Shown: positions 25,889 through 36,303 of the stretch, in pieces | Layout: each line of letters begins with the position of its first letter | Position numbering within the stretch: position 1 is the stretch's first letter | Assembly: GCF_014200395.1 (NCBI RefSeq) | Contig: NZ_JACHBS010000001.1 | Span: 1,612,001 to 1,676,000, forward strand | DNA length: 64,000 nt | Source: Microcella frigidaquae | Lineage (GTDB): Bacteria; Actinomycetota; Actinomycetes; Actinomycetales; Microbacteriaceae | Direction of reading: 5' to 3' | Made by a program: the position numbers and the translations under genes | Notes under the pieces: generated by a model | What the model was told of the DNA's origin: nothing | Seen by the model: the letters and a program-made list of their open reading frames with translations, nothing else | Database searches by the model: none

Positions 25889-27919
25889 CTAGCCGGCCGG
25901 CTGCTCCTGCGCCTCACTCGGCTCACCCGCGGTCGCGCGCGGCAGCACCACGAGCAGCCGTGCGCCGCCCAGATCGGAGCGTTCGACCCCGATGGTGCCG
26001 TCCAGCAGGTCAACGAGCGCCCGCACGATCGACAGGCCCAGGCCGGTGCCGGGCGCCTGCAGCTTCTGGGGGTCGGCCGAGCGGAAGAACCTCTCGAACA
26101 CGCGCGGGGCATCCTCCTCGGATATTCCGGGGCCGGAGTCGTCGACCGCGAGATGCACCTCCGTTGCGTCACCGGCGATCGACACGCGAACATGACCCCC
26201 TGCGGGGGTGAACTTGATCGCGTTCGCCACGAGGTTGGTGGCGATCCGGCCGAACGTGGTGGCGTTGCCGGTCACCAGCGACGGTTCGGCGGGTGAGACC
26301 AGCTCGATGGTCACCCCCCGGTCGCGCGCCGACGGCGACTGGTCGGCGACGGCCTCGGCGGCGATGGTGGACAGTTCGATGGTTCCGCGCTCGTGCGCAG
26401 GGTTCCGCGCGGTCATCCGGCCGAGTTCGAGCAACTCCTCGACCATCGCCCCGAGACGGTTCGCGTTGCGCAGGATGATCGTCGTGAACTCCTTCTGCCG
26501 CGCTGTCGCCGTCTCGTCGAGCTCCTCGGCAAAACCGACGATGCTCGTGATCGGCGTGCGAAGCTCGTGACTGACGGAGGAGACGAAGTCATCCTTCTGC
26601 TGCGCGAGGGCACGCAACTCATCGGCGACTCGTCGCTCCCGTTCGACGGCGTGCGCCATCGCGGTCTGAGCGGCGACGAAGTCACTGATGTCCACGAGTT
26701 GGATGCCGAGCACGTCGTCGCTGTCCTCGGCGGGCAGGCGGCGCCCATAGACCTGCAGCGTACGGCCGTCGTCGAGCAGGACCTCGGTGCTCACGTCATC
26801 GGTGCCGCTCTCGAGCCAGGCGGCGACGAAGGGGTCGAACCAGGTCGGGTCGATGAATGACTCCGCCATCGCGTTCGCTTTGACGATCCGGACATCGCCG
26901 CTGGGCAGCACGCGCGCGAAGGTCGAGCCCAGCTGCGAGCCGACGAACCCCCCGCGCAAGAGTGATGCTCGGCGCAGGTTCTCGGCGCGCAGCTCGGCCC
27001 GCTCGCTGCGCACCGTGATGATGAACTGGATCGTGATGGCGATCGACAGGAGGTACACCTGCACGAGCAGCGCCGCAGGGAGTCCGGGTCCTTCATGCGC
27101 ATAAGGGCCGCCGCCCAGCACGGTGAGAACCGAACCGACGGCCCCCAGCACCACGAGCTCTGCCGTCGCCACGATCGGGGGAAAGCGAACAGCCGCCCAG
27201 CCGAAGAACGGGAACAGGAGCGCGCCGATTGCTTCACTCTGGAAGGGGGCGAACACGAGGAGGGTGACCGTTCCCGTGAGAGCGGCCTGGATGACGAGCT
27301 CGACCCGTTGCTTCGAGAGCCCGCGGGGCATCGGGACGAGCACCAGTGGCACGATCAGGAGCAGCGCAGAGAGGTGCGAGGGCACCAGGGAGGCGAAGGT
27401 CAGCAGCGGGTCGGCACCGACGAGCAGCACGAAGGAGGCCGCTCCGATCAGGCCGACGGTCGTCGCCGCGGCGATGCTCGCGGCGATGAAGCGGAGCAAC
27501 CCGAGAGTGGTGGAGAGCAGGGCGCCCCGGCCCTGGGGTCCGAGCACGAGCAGGAAGACCAGCAGCTCGGCGACGAGGATGATCATGGCCCAGAGCGCGA
27601 AGACCGGTGGGCGCCCGATGAACAGGTTCGAGCCCGCCGCAACGATGGCGACGAGCACGAAGACCTGCCAGCGCGGACCGCGGTACAGCAGCGCGAGGAG
27701 AGCGCTCGTGCCGGCCGCGGGCCACCAGATCGCCGCCGTTCCTCCCGCGGGCGTGAGGTAGAGGGCGGCGAGGCCGAGCGCGAACGTCACCGTGGCGAGG
27801 CCGATGATGACGCCCAGGTACACCGGTCGCGGGGCATCCCGCAGGCGCTGGATGAGGCTGACCACGCTGAGCACAGCCGCGTCGTGGTGCAGCTGGTCGC
27901 GTTGACGAACCGAGTTCAC
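25889..27919 (-). CDS. MASE1-type membrane sensor histidine kinase (copy 3)
   Basis: A 676-residue paralogue of the two kinases at 7.4-11.1 kb. MASE1 membrane domain with AIWWPAAGTSALLALL, a PAS-like region (about 330-420, containing DGRTLQVYGRRLPAEDSDD), HisKA with His451 in SVSHELRTPITS and HATPase_c with NLVANAIKFTP, DSGPGIS and GTGLGLSIV. The GTG at 27919 is chosen because TAGTCT lies 7 nt upstream; the frame stays open to 28093 without domain content. It is divergent from a receiver-only regulator, 42 bp away. An IS481 element sits exactly at its stop codon but leaves the protein intact. Confidence 0.9.
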   Translation of the reverse strand: MNSVRQRDQLHHDAAVLSVVSLIQRLRDAPRPVYLGVIIGLATVTFALGLAALYLTPAGGTAAIWWPAAGTSALLALLYRGPRWQVFVLVAIVAAGSNLFIGRPPVFALWAMIILVAELLVFLLVLGPQGRGALLSTTLGLLRFIAASIAAATTVGLIGAASFVLLVGADPLLTFASLVPSHLSALLLIVPLVLVPMPRGLSKQRVELVIQAALTGTVTLLVFAPFQSEAIGALLFPFFGWAAVRFPPIVATAELVVLGAVGSVLTVLGGGPYAHEGPGLPAALLVQVYLLSIAITIQFIITVRSERAELRAENLRRASLLRGGFVGSQLGSTFARVLPSGDVRIVKANAMAESFIDPTWFDPFVAAWLESGTDDVSTEVLLDDGRTLQVYGRRLPAEDSDDVLGIQLVDISDFVAAQTAMAHAVERERRVADELRALAQQKDDFVSSVSHELRTPITSIVGFAEELDETATARQKEFTTIILRNANRLGAMVEELLELGRMTARNPAHERGTIELSTIAAEAVADQSPSARDRGVTIELVSPAEPSLVTGNATTFGRIATNLVANAIKFTPAGGHVRVSIAGDATEVHLAVDDSGPGISEEDAPRVFERFFRSADPQKLQAPGTGLGLSIVRALVDLLDGTIGVERSDLGGARLLVVLPRATAGEPSEAQEQPAG

Positions 27920-27926
27920 ACGGCTG

Positions 27927-27932
27927 AGACTA
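27927..27932 (-). promoter_or_regulatory. -10 hexamer of kinase copy 3, leaderless
   Basis: TAGTCT on the minus strand, then 7 nt, then the GTG at 27919. Confidence 0.5.
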
Positions 27933-27961
27933 GACCCAGCGAAGCGATCGGGGAGGGTGGC

Positions 27962-28330
27962 GTGGCGCGCGTACTCGTGTGTGAGGATGAGCCAGATATT
28001 CTCGCGCTCATCGCGACTCGACTCGAGCGCGAGGGCTACGACGTGATCACCGCCGCGGACGGCGACGAGGGCCTGAGGAAGGCTCTCGAACACCGTCCCG
28101 AACTTCTCCTCCTCGATTGGATGATGCCGGGGTTGAGCGGACTGGAGGTCTGCACCGCACTACGTGCTCATCCCGAGGCCAGCCGCACTCGCGTGCTCAT
28201 GCTGACCGCGCGGGCCCAGCAGAGCGACATCGACGCGGCCTTCGCCGCCGGAGTCGACGACTTCATCATCAAGCCCTTCCGGTCAGGCGAGCTGCAGCAG
28301 CGCGTCGCCGACCTGCTCGCGCGCACCTAG
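27962..28330 (+). CDS. Receiver-only response regulator
   Basis: A 122-residue CheY-like single receiver. Acidic pair in CEDEPD, phosphoacceptor Asp in LLLDWMMP, Thr in LMLTARAQQSD, Lys in FIIKPF. The GTG start has GGGGAGGG 4 nt upstream. It is divergent from the third MASE1 kinase, its probable partner, and paralogous to the regulator at 6979. There is no output domain, so it must act on a protein target or a phosphorelay. Its TAG stop forms the first three bases of the next gene's -10 hexamer. Confidence 0.9.
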   Translation: MARVLVCEDEPDILALIATRLEREGYDVITAADGDEGLRKALEHRPELLLLDWMMPGLSGLEVCTALRAHPEASRTRVLMLTARAQQSDIDAAFAAGVDDFIIKPFRSGELQQRVADLLART

Positions 28331-28333
28331 GCT
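28328..28333 (+). promoter_or_regulatory. -10 hexamer of methyltransferase gene, fused to upstream stop
   Basis: TAGGCT, then 6 nt, then the GTG at 28340. Its first three bases are the stop codon of the response regulator gene. Confidence 0.6.
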
Positions 28334-28339
28334 GGCCGG

Positions 28340-29503
28340 GTGCCCGACCCGGTGAGCTCCGCCCCCCTCGAGGCGACGCTCGCTGCCCTGCGCCGCGCTC
28401 CCGACCTCGAGGCGCCCGAGCTGCGCGCCTGGGATGCCGCAGACCGCTACCTGCTCGACACCGCGACGACGGTGATCGAGGGTGCTCCCGACCGGCCGGT
28501 CGCCGTCATCGATGACACGCACGGAGCACTCGCCCTCGGAGCCCTCACTCTCGGCACCTCGGTGGTCCGCGTGCATCAGGACTCCCTCGTCGCCCGGAAC
28601 GCGCTCGAGCGCAACGCCGCGCGCCTCGCCCCCGCGGCCCCGATCGATCATCACGAACTCGACACGGTGGCGACGGATGCTGGGCTCCTGCTGCTCCGCC
28701 TGCCGCGCTCGCTCGCCCGCCTCGACGCCGTCGCCCGCCTCCTCGCCGCGCGGGCGACCGACGACGCCGTGCTCATCGCCGGCAACATGGTCAAGCACAT
28801 GACGCCGGCCCAGAACGAGGTGCTCCGGGGCAGCTTCGCCCGCGTCGACGTGTCGCTCGCTCGGGGGAAGGCGCGGCTGCTGACGGCACGCGGGCCGATC
28901 CGACGCCAGCCCCTCGAGCCCGCGCGGGGGTACGACCCCGAACACGCGCTGCACGTGGTCGCGCTGCCGGGCGTTTTCGCGGGAGCATCCGTCGATATCG
29001 GCACCCGGGCGCTGCTGGCGACCTTCGACACCCTCTCTCCGTTCACGACCGCGATCGACCTGGCGTGCGGGTCGGGGCTGCTCGCCAGCGCGCTCGCCCG
29101 TCGCACCCCCGGGGCCCGGGTGATCGCGAGCGACGTGTCGGCGATCGCCGTCGCCAGCGCGAGCCTCACCGCCGAGGCCAACGGCGTGCGCATCCATGCG
29201 GTGCACGACGACGGTCTCGCGCGGCAGCCCGACGCGAGCGCCGACCTGGTCGTGCTCAACCCGCCGTTCCACGTGGGCGCCGCGGTGCACACCGGGCTCG
29301 CCCTACGGCTCTTCGCCGAGGCGGCGCGCGTGCTGCGCCCGGGCGGCGAGCTGCGCGCGGTCTGGAACAGCCACCTCGACTACCGGCCCGCGCTGGAGCG
29401 CCTCGTCGGCCCGACCCGGCAGCTGGCCCGCACGGCGAAGTTCACGGTCACCGCCTCGCGCGCCGCTGCCCGCGAGGGCGCCCCGGGCGGACGCCCTCAG
29501 TAG
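28340..29503 (+). CDS. RsmC/RlmG-like rRNA guanine-N2 methyltransferase
   Basis: A 387-residue two-domain SAM-dependent methyltransferase. The N-terminal domain (1-195) resembles the degenerate substrate-binding half of RsmC/RlmG. The C-terminal Rossmann domain has AIDLACGSGLLASAL (SAM motif I), VIASDVSAIAVASA and the catalytic LNPPFHVG. This pattern modifies guanine N2 in 16S or 23S rRNA; which site is not readable here. It is expected to be cytoplasmic, acting on ribosomal subunits. Confidence 0.87.
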   Translation: MPDPVSSAPLEATLAALRRAPDLEAPELRAWDAADRYLLDTATTVIEGAPDRPVAVIDDTHGALALGALTLGTSVVRVHQDSLVARNALERNAARLAPAAPIDHHELDTVATDAGLLLLRLPRSLARLDAVARLLAARATDDAVLIAGNMVKHMTPAQNEVLRGSFARVDVSLARGKARLLTARGPIRRQPLEPARGYDPEHALHVVALPGVFAGASVDIGTRALLATFDTLSPFTTAIDLACGSGLLASALARRTPGARVIASDVSAIAVASASLTAEANGVRIHAVHDDGLARQPDASADLVVLNPPFHVGAAVHTGLALRLFAEAARVLRPGGELRAVWNSHLDYRPALERLVGPTRQLARTAKFTVTASRAAAREGAPGGRPQ

Positions 29504-29506
29504 GCT
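29501..29506 (+). promoter_or_regulatory. -10 hexamer of glycosyltransferase gene, fused to upstream stop
   Basis: TAGGCT, then 6 nt, then the GTG at 29513. TAG is the stop codon of the methyltransferase gene. Confidence 0.6.
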
Positions 29507-29512
29507 GGCGCC

Positions 29513-30982
29513 GTGCCGCTCGCCCGCCTCCTGATCGCGACCAGTCGTCTGCGCCCCGGCATGGACGGCGGCTCCACGATCGCCACCCTGCAGCGTGCCC
29601 GCATGCTCGCCGACGGCGGGTTCCCGGTCACGCTGCTCACCGTCGATCTGATCCCTGACAACACGGCCGACCGCGAGGGGTTCGTGCAGATCGGCCTCGC
29701 CGACGAGCGCACCGAGCTGCGCAACCTGCTGCAGGAGGTGCGGCACCGCCCGGAGATTCTGCGCGGGGCGGCACTCGATTCCGCCACCGCGCCTGCACCG
29801 GCGCCCGCCCTGCTTGATGCCGAGGCGCTCCATCCCGACCCGCTCGAGCTCGACGGGCACGGCCGGCCCTGGCGTCAGCTGGTGCGTGATGCAGCCGGCG
29901 CCGTCGTCCACACCGACTTCTTCGACGAGCAGGGCCGGCCGCTCTTCCGGCTTCCGTACCTGCAGCGCCCCGACTGGTGGCGCGCCGCCGTCCGCATCCC
30001 GGTGTTCGATGAGCGCGGCGCGCCGCTCGGCACTCTCGACGGCTTCCGGGGGCTGTACCGCGCGTGGTGGGGCGAGGTGGTGCGCGAGGCGCGGGATGCG
30101 GAGCCGCGGCTCCCCGTCGTCGCGATCGCCGAGGCGCGCCAGGTCGGCGAGCTGCTCGCGGGCATCCCGGGCCTGCCCGTCGTGCACACGGTGCACAGCG
30201 CGCACACGCTGGCCCCGCACGCCTGGGACAGCCCGATGGACCCGGTGTGGGAGGGCTGGCTCGACACCCTGCCGCGCTACGACGCGGTCGTCTGGCTGAC
30301 CGAGCGGCAGCGGGCGGACGTGGTGCGGCGTCGCGGGCGCGAGGAGGCGCCCGGCTGGGTGATCCCGCACCCTGCCCTGGTGCCCGCCGACGCGACGGCC
30401 GGTGCGGGGGGTCGCGACCCGCTGCGGGCGATCACGATCGCGCGGCTGGCGCCGGTGAAGCGCCTCGACCAGCTGGTCGAGGCGTGGGCGCTCGTGGTCG
30501 AGCGGCACCCCGGTGCTCGGCTCGATGTCTACGGAGAGGGTCCGCTGCGCCCGGCGCTCGAGCAGCGCATCGCCGAGCTCGGACTCACCGGCTCGATCAC
30601 GCTGCACGGGCACCGCGACGGTGCCGCCGAGGAGGCGCGGACGGCGGCGGTCATGGTGCTGACCAGCGCGTACGAGGGCCAGTCGCTGGTGATCGCCGAG
30701 GCGATGGCGCGAGGCTGCCCGGCGGTCGCGTACGACATCGCCTACGGGCCGGCCGAGATGATCACGGACGGCGTCTCGGGCCGACTTGTGCCGTCGGGCG
30801 ATGTCGCGGCGCTCGCCGAGGCGATCGCCGAGCACCTCGGCGACCCGGCCCTGCTCGCCGAGCGATCGCGGGCCGCGCTCGCCTGGGCGTGCGAGGCGGG
30901 CCCGGCTCGCGCGCTCGAGCGCTGGCGCGCTCTCATCGGCGCCGTCGCGGCGCCGTCGACCCGGCAGTCGTCCACCCCGTAG
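29513..30982 (+). CDS. Family 4 glycosyltransferase
   Basis: A 489-residue GT-B glycosyltransferase. The N-terminal acceptor domain starts [31 protein letters not shown], here split as [15 protein letters not shown] and [16 protein letters not shown]. The C-terminal donor domain has [33 protein letters not shown] and the EX7E-type motif [20 protein letters not shown] (in the sequence [17 protein letters not shown]). Long N-terminal insertions recall poly(ribitol-phosphate) glycosyltransferases, so a wall-polymer role is possible but unproven. Start GTG from a leaderless promoter. Confidence 0.85.
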   Translation: MPLARLLIATSRLRPGMDGGSTIATLQRARMLADGGFPVTLLTVDLIPDNTADREGFVQIGLADERTELRNLLQEVRHRPEILRGAALDSATAPAPAPALLDAEALHPDPLELDGHGRPWRQLVRDAAGAVVHTDFFDEQGRPLFRLPYLQRPDWWRAAVRIPVFDERGAPLGTLDGFRGLYRAWWGEVVREARDAEPRLPVVAIAEARQVGELLAGIPGLPVVHTVHSAHTLAPHAWDSPMDPVWEGWLDTLPRYDAVVWLTERQRADVVRRRGREEAPGWVIPHPALVPADATAGAGGRDPLRAITIARLAPVKRLDQLVEAWALVVERHPGARLDVYGEGPLRPALEQRIAELGLTGSITLHGHRDGAAEEARTAAVMVLTSAYEGQSLVIAEAMARGCPAVAYDIAYGPAEMITDGVSGRLVPSGDVAALAEAIAEHLGDPALLAERSRAALAWACEAGPARALERWRALIGAVAAPSTRQSSTP

Positions 30983-31086
30983 CCGTCGACCCCGTCGCTC
31001 ACGACCCGCACGGTCTCGCCCCGTTCGCCCTCGGCGGAGCCTCCCGGGGCCGCCTGACCTGGCGCACTCAGGTTCATCGTCGTAAA

Positions 31087-31107
31087 CTTGAGTCAGACCG
31101 ACTCAGG
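31087..31107. promoter_or_regulatory. HAIR operator (HspR site) of clpB
   Basis: CTTGAGT, 7-nt spacer CAGACCG, ACTCAGG; six of seven right-arm bases fit the consensus. GACTCAGG is repeated 3 bp further on. It lies 21 bp upstream of the clpB start. The rest of 30983-31128 has no gene. Confidence 0.8.
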
Positions 31108-31128
31108 TTTGACTCAGGAGTGCACACG

Positions 31129-33324
<2,196 letters not shown>

Positions 33325-33328
33325 ACCG

Positions 33329-34012
33329 TCACGGCGCGAGCGCGGCCCGCACGGCGAGTGCGATCACGAGCGCACCGCCGACCAGCGCGGTGACGCGCGC
33401 GCCCGTCGGCCCGGTCAGCACTCGGCCGACGAGAGACCCCGCGGTCGTCAGCAGCAGCTGCCAGCTGAGCGATGCGGCGAAGGCAGCGAGCACGAACACG
33501 ATGCGCTCGACGGGGGCGGCATCCACGGCCAGCGTCGAGCTGCCAACGAGCGCGGCGAAGTAGATGACCGTGACCGGGTTGACGAGCGTGAGGGCGCCGA
33601 CGGTCACGAACAGGCGGCGGAAGGTCGTCGTGCGCACCCGCGGCGTCGCGCGCGCATCCGTGGCGTCGTCGACCGGCGGGGGCGCCGTGTCGTCGAGGGT
33701 CGCGGCGGCCACGGGAGCAGTGCGTCGTCGGAAGGCCGGCCGAGCGAGCATGACCCCGAGCACGACGAGCACAGCCACGGAGATCCAGCGCAGCGGTTCT
33801 TCAACGGTCGCGATGATCGGCGCGATGACCGCGCCGGCCGTCACGGCGACGGTCGCGTACAGGCCGTCGACGGTGGCCGCGCCGAGCGCGCCGCCCGCCG
33901 CCACGCGGGCGCCGTGCTGCGCGCCGAGCGTGATGAGCAGGGCCGCGATCGCCCCGACGGGAATCGCGATGGCATAGCCGGCGAGCACGCCGGCGACGAG
34001 TGCGTCGAGCAC
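33329..34012 (-). CDS. LysE-family exporter
   Basis: A 227-residue membrane protein with six helices. The N-terminal GVLAGYAIAIPVGAIAALLI is the typical LysE/RhtB start. A variable loop of about 35 residues rich in Asp, Thr and Arg lies between helices three and four. The family exports amino acids such as lysine, arginine or homoserine; the substrate here is unknown. GTG start with GAGAGGAA upstream. It is convergent with clpB, 4 bp apart. Confidence 0.85.
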   Translation of the reverse strand: MLDALVAGVLAGYAIAIPVGAIAALLITLGAQHGARVAAGGALGAATVDGLYATVAVTAGAVIAPIIATVEEPLRWISVAVLVVLGVMLARPAFRRRTAPVAAATLDDTAPPPVDDATDARATPRVRTTTFRRLFVTVGALTLVNPVTVIYFAALVGSSTLAVDAAPVERIVFVLAAFAASLSWQLLLTTAGSLVGRVLTGPTGARVTALVGGALVIALAVRAALAP

Positions 34013-34073
34013 AGGGTTCCTCTCGATCAGACCGCGTCGTGCCGAGGCGCGCGCGAACGACGGACGACCGAGA

Positions 34074-35063
34074 CTACTGCAGGGCCGGGATGACCTCGCG
34101 CTCGAACAGCTCGATGCCGCTCGTGTCGTAGGCGGCCTCGGCGAAGTAGGTGATCGCGTAGGTCATGCCGAGCCCCTGCATGGCCTGCAGCTTCTCGACG
34201 ATCTGCTCGGGAGTGCCCGCGAGCCCCGAGCCGTTGCGCAGGTCGGCCACGGCCTTCGTCGCGCGCTCGGCGCCGATGAAACGGGTCAGTCGCGCCTCGA
34301 TCGCGGCGATGCGGTCGGCCACCTCGGCCTCGTCGCGGCCGACGACCACGTTGTAGTTCGACGAGCGGGTGATCGCGTCGAAGCTCGTGCCGAGCCGCTC
34401 GCAGTGCCCGCGGAGGATCTCGCTCTTCGCCGCGAACTCCTCCGCCGTGCCGCCGAAGTTCGTGTACCGCCCGTACTGCGCGGCGATGCGCAGGGTCACC
34501 TTCTCGCCGCCGCCGGCGATCCAGAGCGGGATGCCCTCCTTCTGCACCGGCAGCGGCCGAACGATCGCGCCGTCGACCTGGAAGTACCGGCCATCGAGTG
34601 TCGCCGTGCCCTGCGACCAGGCCTGCCGCATGATCTGCACGCCCTCGTCGAGCGCGCGCAGGCGGTCGCCGATCTCGGGGAAGCCGTAGCCGTAGGCCCG
34701 CCACTCGTGCTCGTACCAGCCGCCGCCGATGCCCATCTCGACGCGGCCCCCCGACACGTGGTCGACGGTCGCGGCGACCTTCGCGAGGTAGGCGGGGTTG
34801 CGGTAGCCCATGCACGTGCACATCTGGCCGAGGCGCACGCGCTCGGTGACGGCGCCGAACGCCGACATCAGGGTCCAGGCCTCGTGCGTCGCCTCGTCGC
34901 TCGGCACCGGCACGGTGTGGAAGTGGTCGTAGACCCAGATCGACTCCCACGGTCCGCGGTCGGCATGCTGCGCGAGGCGCTTCATCACCCCCCACTGCTC
35001 GCTCGGGTCGATCTCGACGAGGTCGTGGCGCCAGCCCTGGGGGATGAAGAGTCCGAATCGCAT
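34074..35063 (-). CDS. LLM-class F420-dependent oxidoreductase
   Basis: A 329-residue luciferase-like TIM barrel. Start MRFGLFIPQGWRHDLVEIDP; conserved segments GQMCTCMGYRNPAYLAKVAATVDHVSGGRVEMGIGGGW are read as GQMCTCMGYRNPAYLAK and VDHVSGGRVEMGIGGGW, and the C terminus has GTPEQIVEKLQAM. Subgroup features favour coenzyme F420 over FMN. Substrate unknown. It is probably leaderless: TAGCGT lies 7 nt upstream, and its TAG is the stop codon of the upstream gene. Confidence 0.88.
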   Translation of the reverse strand: MRFGLFIPQGWRHDLVEIDPSEQWGVMKRLAQHADRGPWESIWVYDHFHTVPVPSDEATHEAWTLMSAFGAVTERVRLGQMCTCMGYRNPAYLAKVAATVDHVSGGRVEMGIGGGWYEHEWRAYGYGFPEIGDRLRALDEGVQIMRQAWSQGTATLDGRYFQVDGAIVRPLPVQKEGIPLWIAGGGEKVTLRIAAQYGRYTNFGGTAEEFAAKSEILRGHCERLGTSFDAITRSSNYNVVVGRDEAEVADRIAAIEARLTRFIGAERATKAVADLRNGSGLAGTPEQIVEKLQAMQGLGMTYAITYFAEAAYDTSGIELFEREVIPALQ

Positions 35064-35070
35064 GGGCCCT

Positions 35071-35076
35071 ACGCTA
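35071..35076 (-). promoter_or_regulatory. -10 hexamer of LLM oxidoreductase gene, fused to upstream stop
   Basis: TAGCGT on the minus strand, then 7 nt, then the ATG at 35063. Its TAG is the stop codon of the PGPGW-family gene. Confidence 0.55.
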
Positions 35077-35454
35077 CGCGCGCGGCGGCTCCGTTCGGGC
35101 GGCCCGCTTCTGACCCGCCGTTCGCGCGCGGGCCGCGGCCCGCTTCGCCAGCTCGACCCCCTGCTGATTGAGCTTCTTCGCCCGCTCGCTCTCGGTGCCC
35201 AGGATGGCGAGGCCCCCGAGGGCGATGAGGGTTCCGGGCCCCGGAAGCGGCATGAGCACCACCCCCAGGCCCACCGTGGTGCCGCCCACGACCTTCACGC
35301 CCGTGCGGTAGGCCTGGTCGAGTTTCGGGTTGCGGCGGATCGCCTCGCGCGCCGATCGGGCCGCCGTGCGCGGTCGCGTGATGCGGGGCGCGGCACCCGC
35401 GGCCTCGTACCCGGGGTCGCCGGGCTGCAGGATGCGCGGGTCGGGGCTGTTCAC
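35074..35454 (-). CDS. PGPGW-family transmembrane protein
   Basis: A 126-residue protein. Central hydrophobic region with GVVLMPLPGPGTLIALGGLAILGTE (family signature PLPGPG, residues about 73-78), flanked by basic helices ending in KRAAARARTAGQKRAAR. The PGPGW family has no assigned function. GTG start behind GGAGGG. Confidence 0.8.
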   Translation of the reverse strand: MNSPDPRILQPGDPGYEAAGAAPRITRPRTAARSAREAIRRNPKLDQAYRTGVKVVGGTTVGLGVVLMPLPGPGTLIALGGLAILGTESERAKKLNQQGVELAKRAAARARTAGQKRAARTEPPRA

Positions 35455-35527
35455 CCCTCCAGCGTGCGCGGCACGGCTTGGCAGGTGCTGAGGGCGCGGC
35501 GAGCATCCCGCCCCGACGCTCGGAGAC

Positions 35528-35740
35528 TCAGTCGGCGTCGGGCACCCACTGCAGGATGTCGCCCGGCTGGCAGTCGAGCACCCGGCAGATAGCGTCGAGC
35601 GTGGTGAAGCGCACGGCCTTCGCTCGCCCGTTCTTCAGCACCGCGACGTTCGCCGGCGTGATGCCGATGCGGTCGGCGAACTCGCCCACGCTGAGGCGGC
35701 GCTCGGCGAGTAGACGGTCGATGCTGATGACGATCGCCAT
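35528..35740 (-). CDS. Small Xre-family transcriptional regulator
   Basis: A 70-residue Cro/C1-type HTH protein of the YozG kind: SIDRLLAERRLSVGEFADRIGI, here LLAERRLSVGEFADRIGI, then NVAVLKNGRAKAVRF and LDCQPGDILQWVP. It overlaps the upstream DUF2975 gene stop (TGATG) and is translated with it. It is the likely ligand of the 40-bp palindrome upstream of the pair, making the operon autoregulated. Confidence 0.9.
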   Translation of the reverse strand: MAIVISIDRLLAERRLSVGEFADRIGITPANVAVLKNGRAKAVRFTTLDAICRVLDCQPGDILQWVPDAD

Positions 35741-36219
35741 CAGACGACCTCGCGCAGCTCGGCGTCGAGCGTCACGGCCTGCCGCAGCAGCGCCCGCATG
35801 ACGACCAGCAGGAGGGTCGTGGTGGCTCCGCCGATGATCGTGACGATCATCAGGATGCTGAGCGCGGGCGGCCCGCCGGTGCCGACGACGGCGAGCACGA
35901 TGAACGTCAGCAGCACGATCGTCGTGGCCAGGGCGCCGCACAGCACGAGCCCATTGACCCAGGGCAGCGCCGCGCGATCGAAGATGCGGCCGCGATGCAC
36001 GAAGCCGACGAGCCGCCCGGTGACGACGAGCGCCAGTTGCACGCAGATGCCGGCGCCGACCGCCGCGACGGCGAGCGGCACGGCGAGGAAGCCGAACTCG
36101 GGAGCTTCGCGCGCCCACTCGGCGGCGAGCACCGGCAGGGCGCCGACCTGCAGGGCGAGCACGAGCAGCCCGATCAGGGTCAGCAGGGTGAGGAGGGGAA
36201 GGCGCGTCCAGCGGGGCAC
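35740..36219 (-). CDS. DUF2975 membrane protein
   Basis: A 159-residue protein with four hydrophobic helices and a short basic N terminus (VPRWTRLPLL; GTG start). DUF2975 proteins are widely paired with a small Xre regulator, as here. The family's role is unknown; it may sense membrane state or control the regulator. The GTG is only 11 bp from the palindromic operator. Confidence 0.82.
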   Translation of the reverse strand: MPRWTRLPLLTLLTLIGLLVLALQVGALPVLAAEWAREAPEFGFLAVPLAVAAVGAGICVQLALVVTGRLVGFVHRGRIFDRAALPWVNGLVLCGALATTIVLLTFIVLAVVGTGGPPALSILMIVTIIGGATTTLLLVVMRALLRQAVTLDAELREVV

Positions 36220-36230
36220 AGGAGATCCGA

Positions 36231-36270
36231 TCTATCGAGGAACGAGAGAAAACTATCGTTCTTCGATAGA
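36231..36270. promoter_or_regulatory. 40-bp inverted repeat upstream of DUF2975-Xre pair
   Basis: Arms TCTATCGAGGAACGA (36231-36245) and TCGTTCTTCGATAGA (36256-36270), 14 of 15 complementary, around an AT-rich 10-nt spacer. It is markedly more AT-rich than its surroundings. It probably overlaps the promoter and binds the Xre protein. Confidence 0.75.
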
Positions 36271-36303
36271 TGGGTCAATCGTTGCGGGCGCGCTTCGCCG
36301 CCG

